From: Rhodobacteraceae bacterium Alg231-30
Lineage (GTDB): Bacteria > Pseudomonadota > Alphaproteobacteria > Rhodobacterales > Rhodobacteraceae
Direction: 5' to 3'
NCBI GenBank assembly: GCA_900143615.1
Contig: FREU01000006.1
Location: forward strand, 62,001-126,000
DNA: 64,000 bases
Made by a program: the position numbers and the translations under genes. Under the pieces are notes generated by a model. It saw only the letters and a program-made list of their open reading frames with translations. It searched no databases and had not been told where the DNA came from. Numbering within the stretch: position 1 is the stretch's first letter; each line of letters opens with the position of its first letter. Below, in pieces: positions 52,386-63,409 of the stretch.

Positions 52386-53588
52386 ATGTTTCGCAGTCTG
52401 CCAGTATTGGTCATTCTTGCCACCGTGGTGATCGACGCCATGGGGATTGGTCTCATTCTTCCTGTGATGCCCGCTCTCATCGGAGAAGTCACCGGTGGCG
52501 ATCTGGGGGATGCTGCCATCTGGGGCGGCATTCTGGCCACTGCATTTGCGGTAATGCAGTTTTTGTGCGGGCCGCTTTTGGGCAATTTGTCCGACCGTTT
52601 TGGCCGCCGCCCCGTGCTGTTGGTGTCCCTTGCGGTGATGTCGGTGGATTATGTGATTATGGCACTGGCCAGCTCGATTTGGGTGCTGGTGATTGGCCGC
52701 ATTGTGGCCGGTATCACAGCCGCCACCTATGCCACGGCTATGGCCTATATGGCGGATATTTCCAAACCCGAAGACAAGGCGCGCGCCTTTGGCATTGTCG
52801 GCGCAGGCGTCGGCATCGGCTTTGTATTAGGTCCTGCCATGGGCGGTGTTCTGGGCGAATTCGGCACCCGCGCGCCGTTTTGGGCCGCCGCCATTCTGGC
52901 GGGTGGCAACGCACTTTTGGGCTGGGTGGTTCTGAAAGAAACCGTGACCGATGAAACCCGACGCGCTTTTACATGGAGACGCGCCAACCCCTTGGGAGCA
53001 CTGCAAGCATTGGGCAAACTTCCGTCCATGAGCAAACTGCTGATTGTGTTTTTCACCTATCAGATCGCCTCGGCGGTTTACCCCTCGATCTGGCCTTATT
53101 TTATCATCGAGCGCTTCAGCTGGAGCGAGAGCATGATCGGCCTGTCACTGACCGCCTATGGCATATCTTATGCCGTGGTTCAGGCAGCCTTCATTGGCCC
53201 CACGATCAAGTGGTTTGGCAACCGGCGCACCGTGATCATCGGCTTGACGTTAGAGGTCGTGGCACTGGTTTATCTCGGGGTGATCTCAAACGGCATCCTG
53301 CTGTTTATCGGCATCCCCATTGCCGCGCTGGCCTCAATTGGCCTGCCCGCCTTGCAAGGCATCATGTCACGCCGCGTGGCCGCGGATGCCCAAGGCGAGC
53401 TGCAGGGCGTCTCTGCCTCTCTCACCTCACTGGCCCATATCATCGCGCCTTTGGTCATGACCCAGACATTTGCATATTTCTCCGAAGACTTCGCCCCGCT
53501 GTACCTGCCCGGCGCGCCCTTTCTGCTGGCGGCGATCCTGATGATCTTCTCACTGCTGATCTTCCTGCGCTCGCGCAAGGCAACGTGA
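52386..53588 (+). CDS. MFS transporter, TetA-like drug/metabolite exporter
   Basis: A 400-residue, 12-helix major facilitator. Motif A GNLSDRFGRRPVLL follows helix 2, and the first helix carries IDAMGIGLILPVMPALI, the TetA/DHA1 signature. ATG 52386 (MFRSLPVLVILA) was chosen; a TTG at 52332 would add 18 unlikely residues. The direction is probably export of a small hydrophobic or phosphonate-related compound, but the substrate is unknown. It lies 91 nt before the alcohol dehydrogenase gene. Confidence 0.9.
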   Translation: MFRSLPVLVILATVVIDAMGIGLILPVMPALIGEVTGGDLGDAAIWGGILATAFAVMQFLCGPLLGNLSDRFGRRPVLLVSLAVMSVDYVIMALASSIWVLVIGRIVAGITAATYATAMAYMADISKPEDKARAFGIVGAGVGIGFVLGPAMGGVLGEFGTRAPFWAAAILAGGNALLGWVVLKETVTDETRRAFTWRRANPLGALQALGKLPSMSKLLIVFFTYQIASAVYPSIWPYFIIERFSWSESMIGLSLTAYGISYAVVQAAFIGPTIKWFGNRRTVIIGLTLEVVALVYLGVISNGILLFIGIPIAALASIGLPALQGIMSRRVAADAQGELQGVSASLTSLAHIIAPLVMTQTFAYFSEDFAPLYLPGAPFLLAAILMIFSLLIFLRSRKAT

Positions 53589-53679
53589 CGTAAAAACGAC
53601 ATTTCACAGACATTTTTGACTAGCTTTGTCGTCCCAATCTGCGCCACGCTGACGGTCACACAAATGCGAGAGAACGCCC

Positions 53680-54768
53680 ATGCCCACCATCAAAGCCGCT
53701 GTTTGTCACGAGTTCGGCCAACCACTCGTTGTTCAAGACGTTCAGCTCTCCGCCCCCAAAATGGGCGAGATCGAAGTCACTCTGGATGCGGTGGCGATCT
53801 GTCATTCCGACATCTCTTACGCAGACGGCGCATGGGGCGGCAGCCTGCCCGCCGTCTACGGCCACGAAGCCGCCGGTCGCATCACGGGCGTGGGCGATGG
53901 TGTCACCGGCTTGGCCCAAGGTGATGCGGTGATTGTCACCCTGATCCGTTCTTGCGGCGCATGCCCGTCCTGTTCCGAAGGCAAACCCGTAATTTGCTCC
54001 ACGCCTTATGATGGCGACAAAGGACCGCTCAGCACCAATGACGGTGGCAAATTGCACCAAGCCATGGCCTGTGGCGGCTTCGCCGAAAAGGTCGTGGTCG
54101 ACCAATCCCAAGTTGTGAAAATCTCTGATGACATCCCCATGGAAGCTGCCAGCCTGATCGCCTGTGGCGTCATCACTGGCGTCGGTGCCGTGGTCAACGC
54201 GGCCCAGCTGCGCGCGGGTCAGGACGTGGTTGTGATCGGTGCGGGCGGTGTGGGTCTGAACGCTATCCAAGGCGCGCGCATCGCAGGGGCACGCCGCATT
54301 GTGGCCGTGGACATGAGTGCCGAAAAGCTTGAAATCGCACGCGAATTTGGTGCAACCGACGGCGTGCTCGCCACCGACAAAAAACCCTATGTCAAAGCCA
54401 TGCGCGCCATGGGCCGCGGTGCGGATGCCGTGATTGTCACAGTTGGTGCCATCCCGGCTTATGACGATGCGCCCCGCTATCTGGCGCCGGGCGGCAAAGT
54501 CATCATGGTCGGCATGCCCCATTCGGGTGCGACCTCGACCTATGAGCCCGTCATTCTCGCCGCCGTTGGCCAAGGCATGCAGGGCTCAAAAATGGGCGAT
54601 GTGGTCATCAAACGCGACATCCCCTGGATGGTGGATATGTACAAACAAGGCCGCCTGAAGCTTGACGAATTGATTTCAGGGCGGTGGTCTCTGGATCAGA
54701 TTAACGAGGCCATCGCCGACACCAAGACCGGTGCCGCCAAACGCAATGTGATCCTGTTTAAAAGGTAG
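53680..54768 (+). CDS. Zinc-dependent alcohol dehydrogenase
   Basis: A 362-residue MDR alcohol dehydrogenase of the class III-like group. The catalytic zinc region is AICHSDISYADG with GHEAAGRI, the structural zinc cysteines are CGACPSCSEGKPVIC, and the NAD site is VVVIGAGGVGLNAIQGA. It is 6 nt before the tmpA-like gene and forms an operon with tmpA and tmpB. It may oxidise a hydroxylated intermediate or side product of that pathway; this link is inference. Confidence 0.9.
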   Translation: MPTIKAAVCHEFGQPLVVQDVQLSAPKMGEIEVTLDAVAICHSDISYADGAWGGSLPAVYGHEAAGRITGVGDGVTGLAQGDAVIVTLIRSCGACPSCSEGKPVICSTPYDGDKGPLSTNDGGKLHQAMACGGFAEKVVVDQSQVVKISDDIPMEAASLIACGVITGVGAVVNAAQLRAGQDVVVIGAGGVGLNAIQGARIAGARRIVAVDMSAEKLEIAREFGATDGVLATDKKPYVKAMRAMGRGADAVIVTVGAIPAYDDAPRYLAPGGKVIMVGMPHSGATSTYEPVILAAVGQGMQGSKMGDVVIKRDIPWMVDMYKQGRLKLDELISGRWSLDQINEAIADTKTGAAKRNVILFKR

Positions 54769-56495
<1,727 letters not shown>

Positions 56496-56636
56496 ACCCG
56501 ACGCGCGCCGCATTAATCCGCAAATTCACGCAAATTGCACCGTCGCAATACCGACGTAATACCGACGCGTTACAGCCCCCGATTTTCCCGCGCTTGCGGC
56601 CAGTTAACCACCACGCCCACCGCCAAAGGATACCCG

Positions 56637-57869
56637 ATGAAACTCACAGATCTGGACATCATCGTCACCGCGCCCCCGGCCCCCGGATGGGGGGGCCGCT
56701 ACTGGATTTTGGTCAAACTCACGACGGACACGGGCATCACTGGCTGGGGGGAATGTTATGCGTCCTCGATTGGGCCAGACGCCATGCAGCACGTCATCCG
56801 CGACGTGTTTGAACGCTACTTTCTGGGCGAGAACCCCGAAAACATCGAACGCCTGTTCCGACGCACCTATTCGTCGGGCTTTACCCAACGCCCCGACCTG
56901 ACCGTCATGGGGGCGTTTTCGGGTCTTGAAATTGCCTGCTGGGACATTCTTGGCAAGGATCGTGATCGTCCGGTCTACGCCCTGCTTGGCGGGTTGATGA
57001 ACGAACGGCTGCGCGCCTACACATATCTCTATCCTACTGAAAAACATGACGTTTCAAGCTTCTGGACCTCACCAGGAATGGCTGGTGAGAGCGCGGCTGC
57101 GGCGGTCGCCAAAGGCTACACGGCCGTCAAATTCGACCCCGCCGGCCCCTATACAATGCGCGGCGGCCATATGCCTGCAATGTCGGACATTTCCATGTCT
57201 GTGGCCTTTTGCGCGGCCATCCGCGACGCTGTAGGCGACCGCGCGGACCTGCTGTTTGGCACCCATGGTCAGTTCAACACCGCAGGCGCCATCCGCCTTG
57301 GTCAAGCGCTAGAGCCCTATTCACCGCTCTGGTATGAGGAACCCACGCCGCCAGACAACATCGACGACATGGCTCGTGTGGCGCGCAATGTGCGCATCCC
57401 CGTCGCCACAGGCGAGCGTATGACCACAAAAGCCGAGTTCGCCGCCGTGCTGCGTGCTGGGGCCGCCGAAATCCTGCAACCCGCCTTGGGACGCGCAGGC
57501 GGTATCTGGGAAATGAAGAAAGTTGCTGCAATTGCAGAGTGTTACAACGCCCAAATGGCACCACATCTCTATGCGGGTCCGATTGAGTGGGCCGCAAATA
57601 TCCACCTTGCGGCCTCTATTCCCAACCTTCTGATGATCGAAACCATCGAGACGCCGTTCCACGACGCTCTGATCAAATCCACCCTCAAAGTCGAAAATGG
57701 ATTTGTCACCCCGCCGACAGCCGCAGGTCTTGGAATCGAGGTTGACGAAGACCTCGCCCGCGCGCACCCATTTGATGGAGAAGGCTTGCATCTACAGATG
57801 CAGGATGCCCCGTGTGACTACGTAAATGGCAACAATTTTGCGGGTGGCGCACCGGTTAAGGCCAAGTAA
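56637..57869 (+). CDS. Enolase-superfamily (mandelate racemase/muconate lactonizing) enzyme
   Basis: A 410-residue enzyme with the N-terminal capping domain (VKLTTDTGITGWGECYASS) and a barrel carrying YTAVKFDPAGP, the metal-ligand stretch FGTHGQF, LWYEEPTPPDN, VATGERM and a C-terminal EIEVD-like active-site cap. This belongs to the acid-sugar dehydratase/cycloisomerase type of the family. The substrate is not readable. ATG 56637 has AAAGGA 6 nt upstream. It follows tmpB after 141 nt and may be a separate unit. Confidence 0.85.
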   Translation: MKLTDLDIIVTAPPAPGWGGRYWILVKLTTDTGITGWGECYASSIGPDAMQHVIRDVFERYFLGENPENIERLFRRTYSSGFTQRPDLTVMGAFSGLEIACWDILGKDRDRPVYALLGGLMNERLRAYTYLYPTEKHDVSSFWTSPGMAGESAAAAVAKGYTAVKFDPAGPYTMRGGHMPAMSDISMSVAFCAAIRDAVGDRADLLFGTHGQFNTAGAIRLGQALEPYSPLWYEEPTPPDNIDDMARVARNVRIPVATGERMTTKAEFAAVLRAGAAEILQPALGRAGGIWEMKKVAAIAECYNAQMAPHLYAGPIEWAANIHLAASIPNLLMIETIETPFHDALIKSTLKVENGFVTPPTAAGLGIEVDEDLARAHPFDGEGLHLQMQDAPCDYVNGNNFAGGAPVKAK

Positions 57870-57929
57870 TCTCGCACTTGGCACAATCCCATGATATGAC
57901 AGGCTTTACATCAACAAGGACGACCCACG

Positions 57930-58256
57930 GTGAACATGCAGAAACCACCCGCGCCGCCTCAGGAAATGGCTCGCAACGCACAAAGCGCTGCGACATATCT
58001 CAAGACATTGGCCCACGAAGGTCGGTTGATGATCTTGTGCCATTTGGGCTCTGGTGAAAAATCTGTTGGTGAGCTGGAAGAGCTTTTGGACCTACGCCAA
58101 GCCGCCGTCAGCCAGATGCTGGCGCGCCTGCGCGACGAAGGTCTCGTCGCCACACGCCGCGAGGGCAAAACCATCTACTACAGCCTTGCAGATCAGAACA
58201 CCTCCGAAGTGATCGCGTTGCTCTATCGCCTGTTCTGCGAACCCGGTCAGGAGTGA
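57930..58256 (+). CDS. ArsR-family regulator, SqrR/BigR-like persulfide sensor
   Basis: A 108-residue ArsR winged-helix protein with KTLAHEGRLMILCHLGSGEKS, RQAAVSQMLARLRDEGL and REGKTIYYSLAD. Cys37 (in MILCHL) and Cys103 (in RLFCEPGQE) match the two sensing cysteines of SqrR and BigR, which form a tetrasulfide bridge with persulfides. Those repressors normally control sulfide quinone reductase or blh genes, but no such gene is adjacent. The start is GTG 57930, with AAGGA 9 nt upstream; ATG 57936 is less well placed. It overlaps the ribosome site of the helicase gene. Confidence 0.87.
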   Translation: MNMQKPPAPPQEMARNAQSAATYLKTLAHEGRLMILCHLGSGEKSVGELEELLDLRQAAVSQMLARLRDEGLVATRREGKTIYYSLADQNTSEVIALLYRLFCEPGQE

Positions 58257-58262
58257 TGCACC

Positions 58263-60704
58263 TTGGCCGAGCACGGCCCCCTTCCAGCCAAAATTGAGCA
58301 ATGGTTTCAAACCCGTGGCTGGGACATCCACCCACATCAACGCACCATGGTCGCGCGCGCGCAGGAACCCTGCACCCTGCTGATTGCCCCAACCGGCGGC
58401 GGTAAAACCATGGCCGGGTTTTTACCAACCTTGGCCGAACTTTCCGAGCAGGATCACCAAGGCCTGCACACGCTCTATGTCTCTCCGCTCAAGGCCTTGG
58501 CCGCCGACATCAAACGCAATCTTCGCGCGCCTGTTGATGAAATGGACCTACCAATCCGTATCGAGGATCGTACAGGGGACACCAGCAACTTTGCCAAGAA
58601 ACGCCAGCGTGCTGATCCCCCGCATATCTTGCTGACCACACCGGAAAGCCTCGCGTTATTAACATCATACGAAGATGCCCCGCACATTTTCGCAGGTCTG
58701 AAACGTGTCATTGTCGACGAAATCCACGCCTTGGCCGAGAGCAAACGCGGCGATCAGCTGTTCTTGGCACTTGCACGGCTTCAAACCCTGCGTCCCGATT
58801 TGCGGCGCGTCGGCCTTTCGGCAACGGTTGACGACCCCGAGGCCATTGCGCGCCTCTTGGCGCACCATCCGGATCCTTGTGAGATCATCACTGCCGACCC
58901 CGGGCCAAATGCGGACATCGCAATGCTTGCCACCGATGAGCCCCCCCCATGGTCCGGCGGCGGCGCGGCCTATGCCATCCCTGCCGTGATGGCACAAATC
59001 AAACAGCACAACACAACTCTGATCTTTCACAACACCCGCGCGCAGGCCGAAATTTTCTTTCATAATCTGTGGCTTGCCAACGAAGACAGCCTACCGATCG
59101 GGATCCACCACGGCAGCCTTGATAAGCTCCAACGCGAACGCGTCGAGGCCGCAATGGTGCGCGGTGACTTGCGCGCCATCGTGTGCACGGGCAGCTTGGA
59201 TCTGGGCATTGATTGGGGCGATGTTGATCTGGTCATTCAGGTCGGCGCGCCCAAAAATGTTAAACGACTGGTCCAACGGATCGGGCGCGCCAACCACCGC
59301 TATAACACGCCGTCCAAAGCCCTCTTGGTGCCTGCCAACCGCTGGGAAGTCATCGAATGCGTCGCCGCGCTTCAAGCTGTGCGTGAGCGTGACCTTGATG
59401 GCGATCCACGTGGTGCAGGACCGCGCGACGTTTTGTGCCAACATATCATGCTCACTGCGGCCTCGGGTCCTTTCAACGCGGACAATTTGTTTCGCGAAGC
59501 TAACAGCTCCGGCGCATTTGTTGATCTAGATCGCGGCGCATTTGATGCCTGTCTAGAGTTCTGCGCCACGGGTGGCTATGCCCTGCGCGCCTATGACCGC
59601 TGGCAGCGACTGCAACAGCGCCCGGACGGAGATTGGCAATTGCGAGATCCCCGCAGCGCAGCCCGTATCCGCATGAACGCCGGCACAATTCAAGACGCAG
59701 ACCTGCTCAAAGTGCGGCTGAAACGATCGCGTGGTGGCAAACCCCTAGGCGAAATCGAAGAGTCCTTCGCAGCCTCGCTGACAAAGGGAGACACATTTCT
59801 CATCGGCGGACAAATTGTGCGGTTTGAAGGATTGCGCGAGATGGCTGTCGAAGTCTCTAGGAATGCTTCAAGAAAACCTCGTATCGCTGTGTTTTCCGGT
59901 TCAAAATTTTCAACATCAACGCAGCTATCCCAACGCATTTTGCGCAATTTACAAGCCGATGTTTGGCCCGAACTTCCAAAACATACGCAAGAATGGATTA
60001 CTCTTCAGCGGAAACTCTCGCATCTCCCCGCCCCTGACCGATTGCTGATTGAGAGTTTCCCCCGAGCTGGCCGCGAAAACATGTGCGTTTACGGGTTTGC
60101 CGGACGCAACGCTCAGCAAACCCTTGGGCTGCTTCTCACAAAACGAATGGAAGACATGGGGCTTGCCCCACTGGGGTTTGTTGCCACAGATTATGCAACT
60201 TTGATTTGGGGCCTAGATCGCATTGAAGACCCGCTTCCTATGTTTGACATGAATGTACTGCGCGAGGGATTGGATGGTTGGCTTGCCAGTAACGCATTGA
60301 TGAAACGAAGTTTTCGCGGCGCGGCCACCATTGCTGGGCTAATAGAGCGCAACACACCTGGCGCACGAAAATCGGGACGTCAGGCGACTTTTTCGTCTGA
60401 CATTCTGTATGACACGTTGCTCAAATATGACCCTGATCACTTGCTTATGCAAATTACCCGCGAGGAAGCCATGCGCGGTTTGGTAGACTTTGCCCGCCTC
60501 CAAGATTTGCTGACCCGTGTGTCCGGAAAAATTGACCACATCAGAGCGCCGCATGTTACACCGTTTTCAGCGCCTTTATTTCTCGAAGTTGGCAAAGTTT
60601 CAGTGCAAGGTGGCAGTGCGGAGGAGCGCCTTTTAGCTCAGGAGACAGAAGCATTAATGATGGACAGTAAATTGTCCAGCATATCGGATTTAGGAAACAA
60701 ATGA
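58263..60704 (+). CDS. Ligase-associated DEXH-box helicase (Lhr-like)
   Basis: An 813-residue superfamily 2 DNA helicase. Motif I is APTGGGKTMAGF, motif II VDEIHALAESKRG, motif III LSATVDD, and the second RecA domain has VCTGSLDLGIDWGDVDLV and RIGRANHRYN (motif VI), followed by the Lhr-type winged helix and C-terminal region. It is the helicase of the ligase-associated DNA damage response set, usually beside an ATP-dependent ligase, an exonuclease and PdeM; only PdeM is here. The start is TTG 58263 with AGGAG 9 nt upstream. GC content falls along the gene, from about 65% near the start to below 50% in the last third. Confidence 0.92.
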   Translation: MAEHGPLPAKIEQWFQTRGWDIHPHQRTMVARAQEPCTLLIAPTGGGKTMAGFLPTLAELSEQDHQGLHTLYVSPLKALAADIKRNLRAPVDEMDLPIRIEDRTGDTSNFAKKRQRADPPHILLTTPESLALLTSYEDAPHIFAGLKRVIVDEIHALAESKRGDQLFLALARLQTLRPDLRRVGLSATVDDPEAIARLLAHHPDPCEIITADPGPNADIAMLATDEPPPWSGGGAAYAIPAVMAQIKQHNTTLIFHNTRAQAEIFFHNLWLANEDSLPIGIHHGSLDKLQRERVEAAMVRGDLRAIVCTGSLDLGIDWGDVDLVIQVGAPKNVKRLVQRIGRANHRYNTPSKALLVPANRWEVIECVAALQAVRERDLDGDPRGAGPRDVLCQHIMLTAASGPFNADNLFREANSSGAFVDLDRGAFDACLEFCATGGYALRAYDRWQRLQQRPDGDWQLRDPRSAARIRMNAGTIQDADLLKVRLKRSRGGKPLGEIEESFAASLTKGDTFLIGGQIVRFEGLREMAVEVSRNASRKPRIAVFSGSKFSTSTQLSQRILRNLQADVWPELPKHTQEWITLQRKLSHLPAPDRLLIESFPRAGRENMCVYGFAGRNAQQTLGLLLTKRMEDMGLAPLGFVATDYATLIWGLDRIEDPLPMFDMNVLREGLDGWLASNALMKRSFRGAATIAGLIERNTPGARKSGRQATFSSDILYDTLLKYDPDHLLMQITREEAMRGLVDFARLQDLLTRVSGKIDHIRAPHVTPFSAPLFLEVGKVSVQGGSAEERLLAQETEALMMDSKLSSISDLGNK

Positions 60705-60801
60705 TGTCATATAGTGATATATTTCTTTTGAAATATTGCATATGTGAAATTTTAACGACCAACTCAGGCGCGTCTTTGCAACACCCTGATGAGAACACAC
60801 A

Positions 60802-61464
60802 ATGAACGGCTTGGACTTTTCGCTCGCTGGAACCACGCTCACGGCGCTGGGATCCGGCGCGCTTTGGTGGGCGGAGCAGCAGATTTTGGTGGTTTCTGAC
60901 TTACATTTGGGGAAAACAAAGCGAATATTGCGCCGTGGAGGGCCTTCTTTTCCTCCCTATGAGACCCGAGACACTCTTATTCGCTTGGAAAATGACCTGC
61001 GTATGACCAATGCAGGCACTGTAATCTGCCTTGGTGACAGCTTCGACGATGTAGAAGCTGCGCGCACCCTACCCGAAGCGGATCGTTTGTGGATTTCCCG
61101 CCTACAGGCCGGACGCCGCTGGGTCTGGATTGAGGGTAACCATGATCCCGGGCCCGTTGATCTGGGCGGCACACATCTGGCCGAGTTACCGCGCCCTCCG
61201 CTGACCTTTCGCCACATTGCCCAGCCAGGAAAAAGTGGTGAAATTTCGGGTCATTACCATCCCAAAGTTCGCGTGCAAACACGGTTGCGCGCTATCACAC
61301 GACCTGCGTTTTTAGTCGACAGCGATCGGGTTATTTTGCCAGCCTTTGGCACCTACACCGGCGGATTGCGCAGCTCTGACGATGCATTGACGGCGATTAT
61401 GCGCTCCGATGCCAAAGCAATCATTACCGGCCAGACGCCCCGCATCATCCCAATGCCGCGCTAG
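60802..61464 (+). CDS. pdeM: Ligase-associated metallophosphoesterase PdeM
   Basis: A 220-residue calcineurin-like phosphoesterase with the metal-binding motifs VVSDLHLGKTKR, GDSFDDVE, EGNHDPGP and GHYHPKVR. PdeM is the nuclease/phosphodiesterase partner in the ligase-associated repair set. It lies 97 nt after the helicase gene, through AT-rich sequence, and may have its own promoter. Confidence 0.9.
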   Translation: MNGLDFSLAGTTLTALGSGALWWAEQQILVVSDLHLGKTKRILRRGGPSFPPYETRDTLIRLENDLRMTNAGTVICLGDSFDDVEAARTLPEADRLWISRLQAGRRWVWIEGNHDPGPVDLGGTHLAELPRPPLTFRHIAQPGKSGEISGHYHPKVRVQTRLRAITRPAFLVDSDRVILPAFGTYTGGLRSSDDALTAIMRSDAKAIITGQTPRIIPMPR

Positions 61465-61486
61465 TTTGGACAGTGTGAAAAGCGTG

Positions 61487-61511
61487 AAACCCCCCTATTT
61501 TTAGGGGTTTT
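61487..61511 (+). terminator. Terminator after pdeM
   Basis: AAACCCCC.. pairs with ..GGGGTTT across a TATTTTTA loop, ending in TTTTACC. It lies 23 nt after the pdeM stop. Confidence 0.6.
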
Positions 61512-61543
61512 ACCTAAACTACTTAAAGTTGGAGTCGAAGCAC

Positions 61544-61969
61544 ATGTCGCTAGCCGTTGGAATCCGGACAAAAATCCAAGACAGCTTCGCCAATCAATCG
61601 ATGATGACGACCTTTGGCGCGACGTTGCATGAGCTTTCCAATGGGATTGCCGTTCTAAAAGCGCCAGTCGCTGAACATTGTCAGCAACAACACGGATTTG
61701 GTCACGCGGCGCTCACTTTTGGCTTGGGCGACTCCGCAGCGGGATATGCTGCCTTGTCTGTGATGCCGGTCGAAATGGAAGTGCTCACCAGCGAAATGCA
61801 AATCCATCTCTTAGCCCCCGCCAAAGGAGATTATCTCTTAGCCAGAGGCCGTGTCGTCAAAGCAGGTCGTCGTCTGGTAGTGGTCCAATCCGAAGTCTAT
61901 GCGCTCACTGAGGGGCGCGAAAAACAGATCGCCCTGCTGACTGGCACAATGATCCCAATCGCACAATAG
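61544..61969 (+). CDS. PaaI/hotdog-fold thioesterase
   Basis: A 141-residue hotdog-fold protein with the central helix QQHGFGHAALTFGLGDSAAGYAAL, which resembles the HGG(A) active-site segment of PaaI-type acyl-CoA thioesterases but with FGHAAL in place of HGGAL, and a strand pair with ARGRVVKAGRRLVVVQSEVYA. The ATG at 61544 follows GGAG at 9 nt. The substrate is probably an acyl- or aryl-CoA. Monocistronic. Confidence 0.82.
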   Translation: MSLAVGIRTKIQDSFANQSMMTTFGATLHELSNGIAVLKAPVAEHCQQQHGFGHAALTFGLGDSAAGYAALSVMPVEMEVLTSEMQIHLLAPAKGDYLLARGRVVKAGRRLVVVQSEVYALTEGREKQIALLTGTMIPIAQ

Positions 61970-61985
61970 TCCGCTTCAAACGAAA

Positions 61986-62022
61986 CAGGGCGACCACATA
62001 AGGGCCGCCCTGCAAACTTTTA
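61986..62022 (+). terminator. Terminator between the thioesterase gene and folD
   Basis: Stem CAGGGCG (61986-61992) / CGCCCTG (62006-62012), extended by imperfect pairs, then CAAACTTTTAG. It separates the convergent genes. Confidence 0.7.
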
Positions 62023-62034
62023 GAAACTCACGGT

Positions 62035-62937
62035 TTAGGCGGTCAAGCCTTCAGGCTCCTCAAGCCCATTGGCGCGGCTGCACGCTGTCACGGTGTTAGC
62101 CAGCAAACAAGCGATCGTCATTGGCCCCACACCGCCCGGTACAGGCGTGATTGCGCCCGCAACTTTGGCCGCACTCTCAAAATGCACATCCCCGACGAGG
62201 CGGGTTTTACCTTCGCCTTTTTCCGGAGCATCAATGCGGTTGATGCCCACGTCAATCACGGTTGCACCTTCCTTGATCCATTCTCCGGGCACCATTTCCG
62301 GACGCCCGACAGCGGCCACAACTATGTCCGCGCCGCGCACAACATCCGGTAGATCCTTGGTGCGCGAATGCGCGATAGTCACTGTACAGCTGTCGCCCAA
62401 CAGCAATTGCGCCATGGGTTTGCCCACGATATTTGAGCGCCCGACAACCACCGCGTTCAGGCCTGAGAGGCTACCGTGGTGTTCACGCAGCATCATAAGA
62501 CATCCCAATGGCGTACAGGGCACCATGGATTTTTGTCCGGTGCCCAACAGGCCAACGTTTGAGATGTGAAACCCGTCCACGTCTTTTGCGGGCGAAATCG
62601 AGTTGATCACCAGATCTTCGTTCAAATGCTTTGGCAATGGCAATTGCACCAGAATCCCATGCACTTGGGGATCATTGTTCAACTGATCAATCAGCGCCAA
62701 CAGATCCGCTTCGGCAGTATCAACATCCAGCTTATGCTCATAGCTGTTCATCCCCACTTCGACGGTCTGCTTACCCTTTGAGCGCACATAGACCTGGCTG
62801 GCAGGGTCTTCACCCACCAGAACCACGGCCAGACCGGGTGTGATGCCGTTTTCTTCTTTCAAACGGGCTACATGGCCTGCAACCTTCTCGCGAACTGTGG
62901 CGGCGAATGCTTTGCCGTCGATGATTTGAGCCGTCAT
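62035..62937 (-). CDS. folD: Bifunctional methylenetetrahydrofolate dehydrogenase/cyclohydrolase
   Basis: Interconverts 5,10-methylene-, methenyl- and 10-formyl-tetrahydrofolate. The 300-residue enzyme has the catalytic region [11 protein letters not shown] (Lys), the substrate segment [24 protein letters not shown], the NADP site [13 protein letters not shown] and [15 protein letters not shown] 62937 ([11 protein letters not shown]) follows AGGAG at 7 nt. It is near fhs on the same strand, and together they supply one-carbon units. Confidence 0.96.
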   Translation of the reverse strand: MTAQIIDGKAFAATVREKVAGHVARLKEENGITPGLAVVLVGEDPASQVYVRSKGKQTVEVGMNSYEHKLDVDTAEADLLALIDQLNNDPQVHGILVQLPLPKHLNEDLVINSISPAKDVDGFHISNVGLLGTGQKSMVPCTPLGCLMMLREHHGSLSGLNAVVVGRSNIVGKPMAQLLLGDSCTVTIAHSRTKDLPDVVRGADIVVAAVGRPEMVPGEWIKEGATVIDVGINRIDAPEKGEGKTRLVGDVHFESAAKVAGAITPVPGGVGPMTIACLLANTVTACSRANGLEEPEGLTA

Positions 62938-63039
62938 TTCTGTCTCCTCGTGTTTCACTCCGAGCCATACAAACCCGGCATCAATCCAATTATTTCGCAG
63001 CGGTCATGCCATTTGGTGACCGTAAAATTTTCTTGGCGC

Positions 63040-63345
63040 TTACTCTGCGCGGATCACCCGCGCCTCGCGTGCGATCGACCATTCGATTAACTGCCTCCAG
63101 AGCCGCTCGGTCAAATCGACATCCAACCCTTGCATTGCCGCTGTGGCTTTCACCTTGGTGACAACATCTTCGACCCGATCAGGGATGCGCGCCGGCCAGC
63201 CGTTGTCTTGTTTTAGCTCAATCGCGCGATCGATATACTCAGCCCGCTTCACCAACATGTCCACCAGTTGCCGATCCAAAGCGTCGATCTCGACGCGCAG
63301 CGCCTGCATGGTTTCACATTTTTCAGGTGGGGTAAGTGCGGTCAT
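63040..63345 (-). CDS. Chorismate mutase (AroQ type)
   Basis: A 101-residue all-helical protein with the AroQ pattern LRVEIDALDRQLVDMLVKRAEYIDRAIELK, IPDRVEDVV and a closing RLWRQLIEWSIAREAR. Chorismate mutase commits chorismate to phenylalanine/tyrosine; related isochorismate-pyruvate lyase PchB has the same fold. It lies between fhs and folD. ATG 63345 follows AGGAG at 6 nt; the ATG at 63348 is too close to the ribosome site. Confidence 0.85.
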   Translation of the reverse strand: MTALTPPEKCETMQALRVEIDALDRQLVDMLVKRAEYIDRAIELKQDNGWPARIPDRVEDVVTKVKATAAMQGLDVDLTERLWRQLIEWSIAREARVIRAE

Positions 63346-63409
63346 CATGGTCTCCTGCGGCCCAACTCGTAACAGAGCTTCACGGGCCGCAGAAAGCCTA
63401 TTTTTAAGC

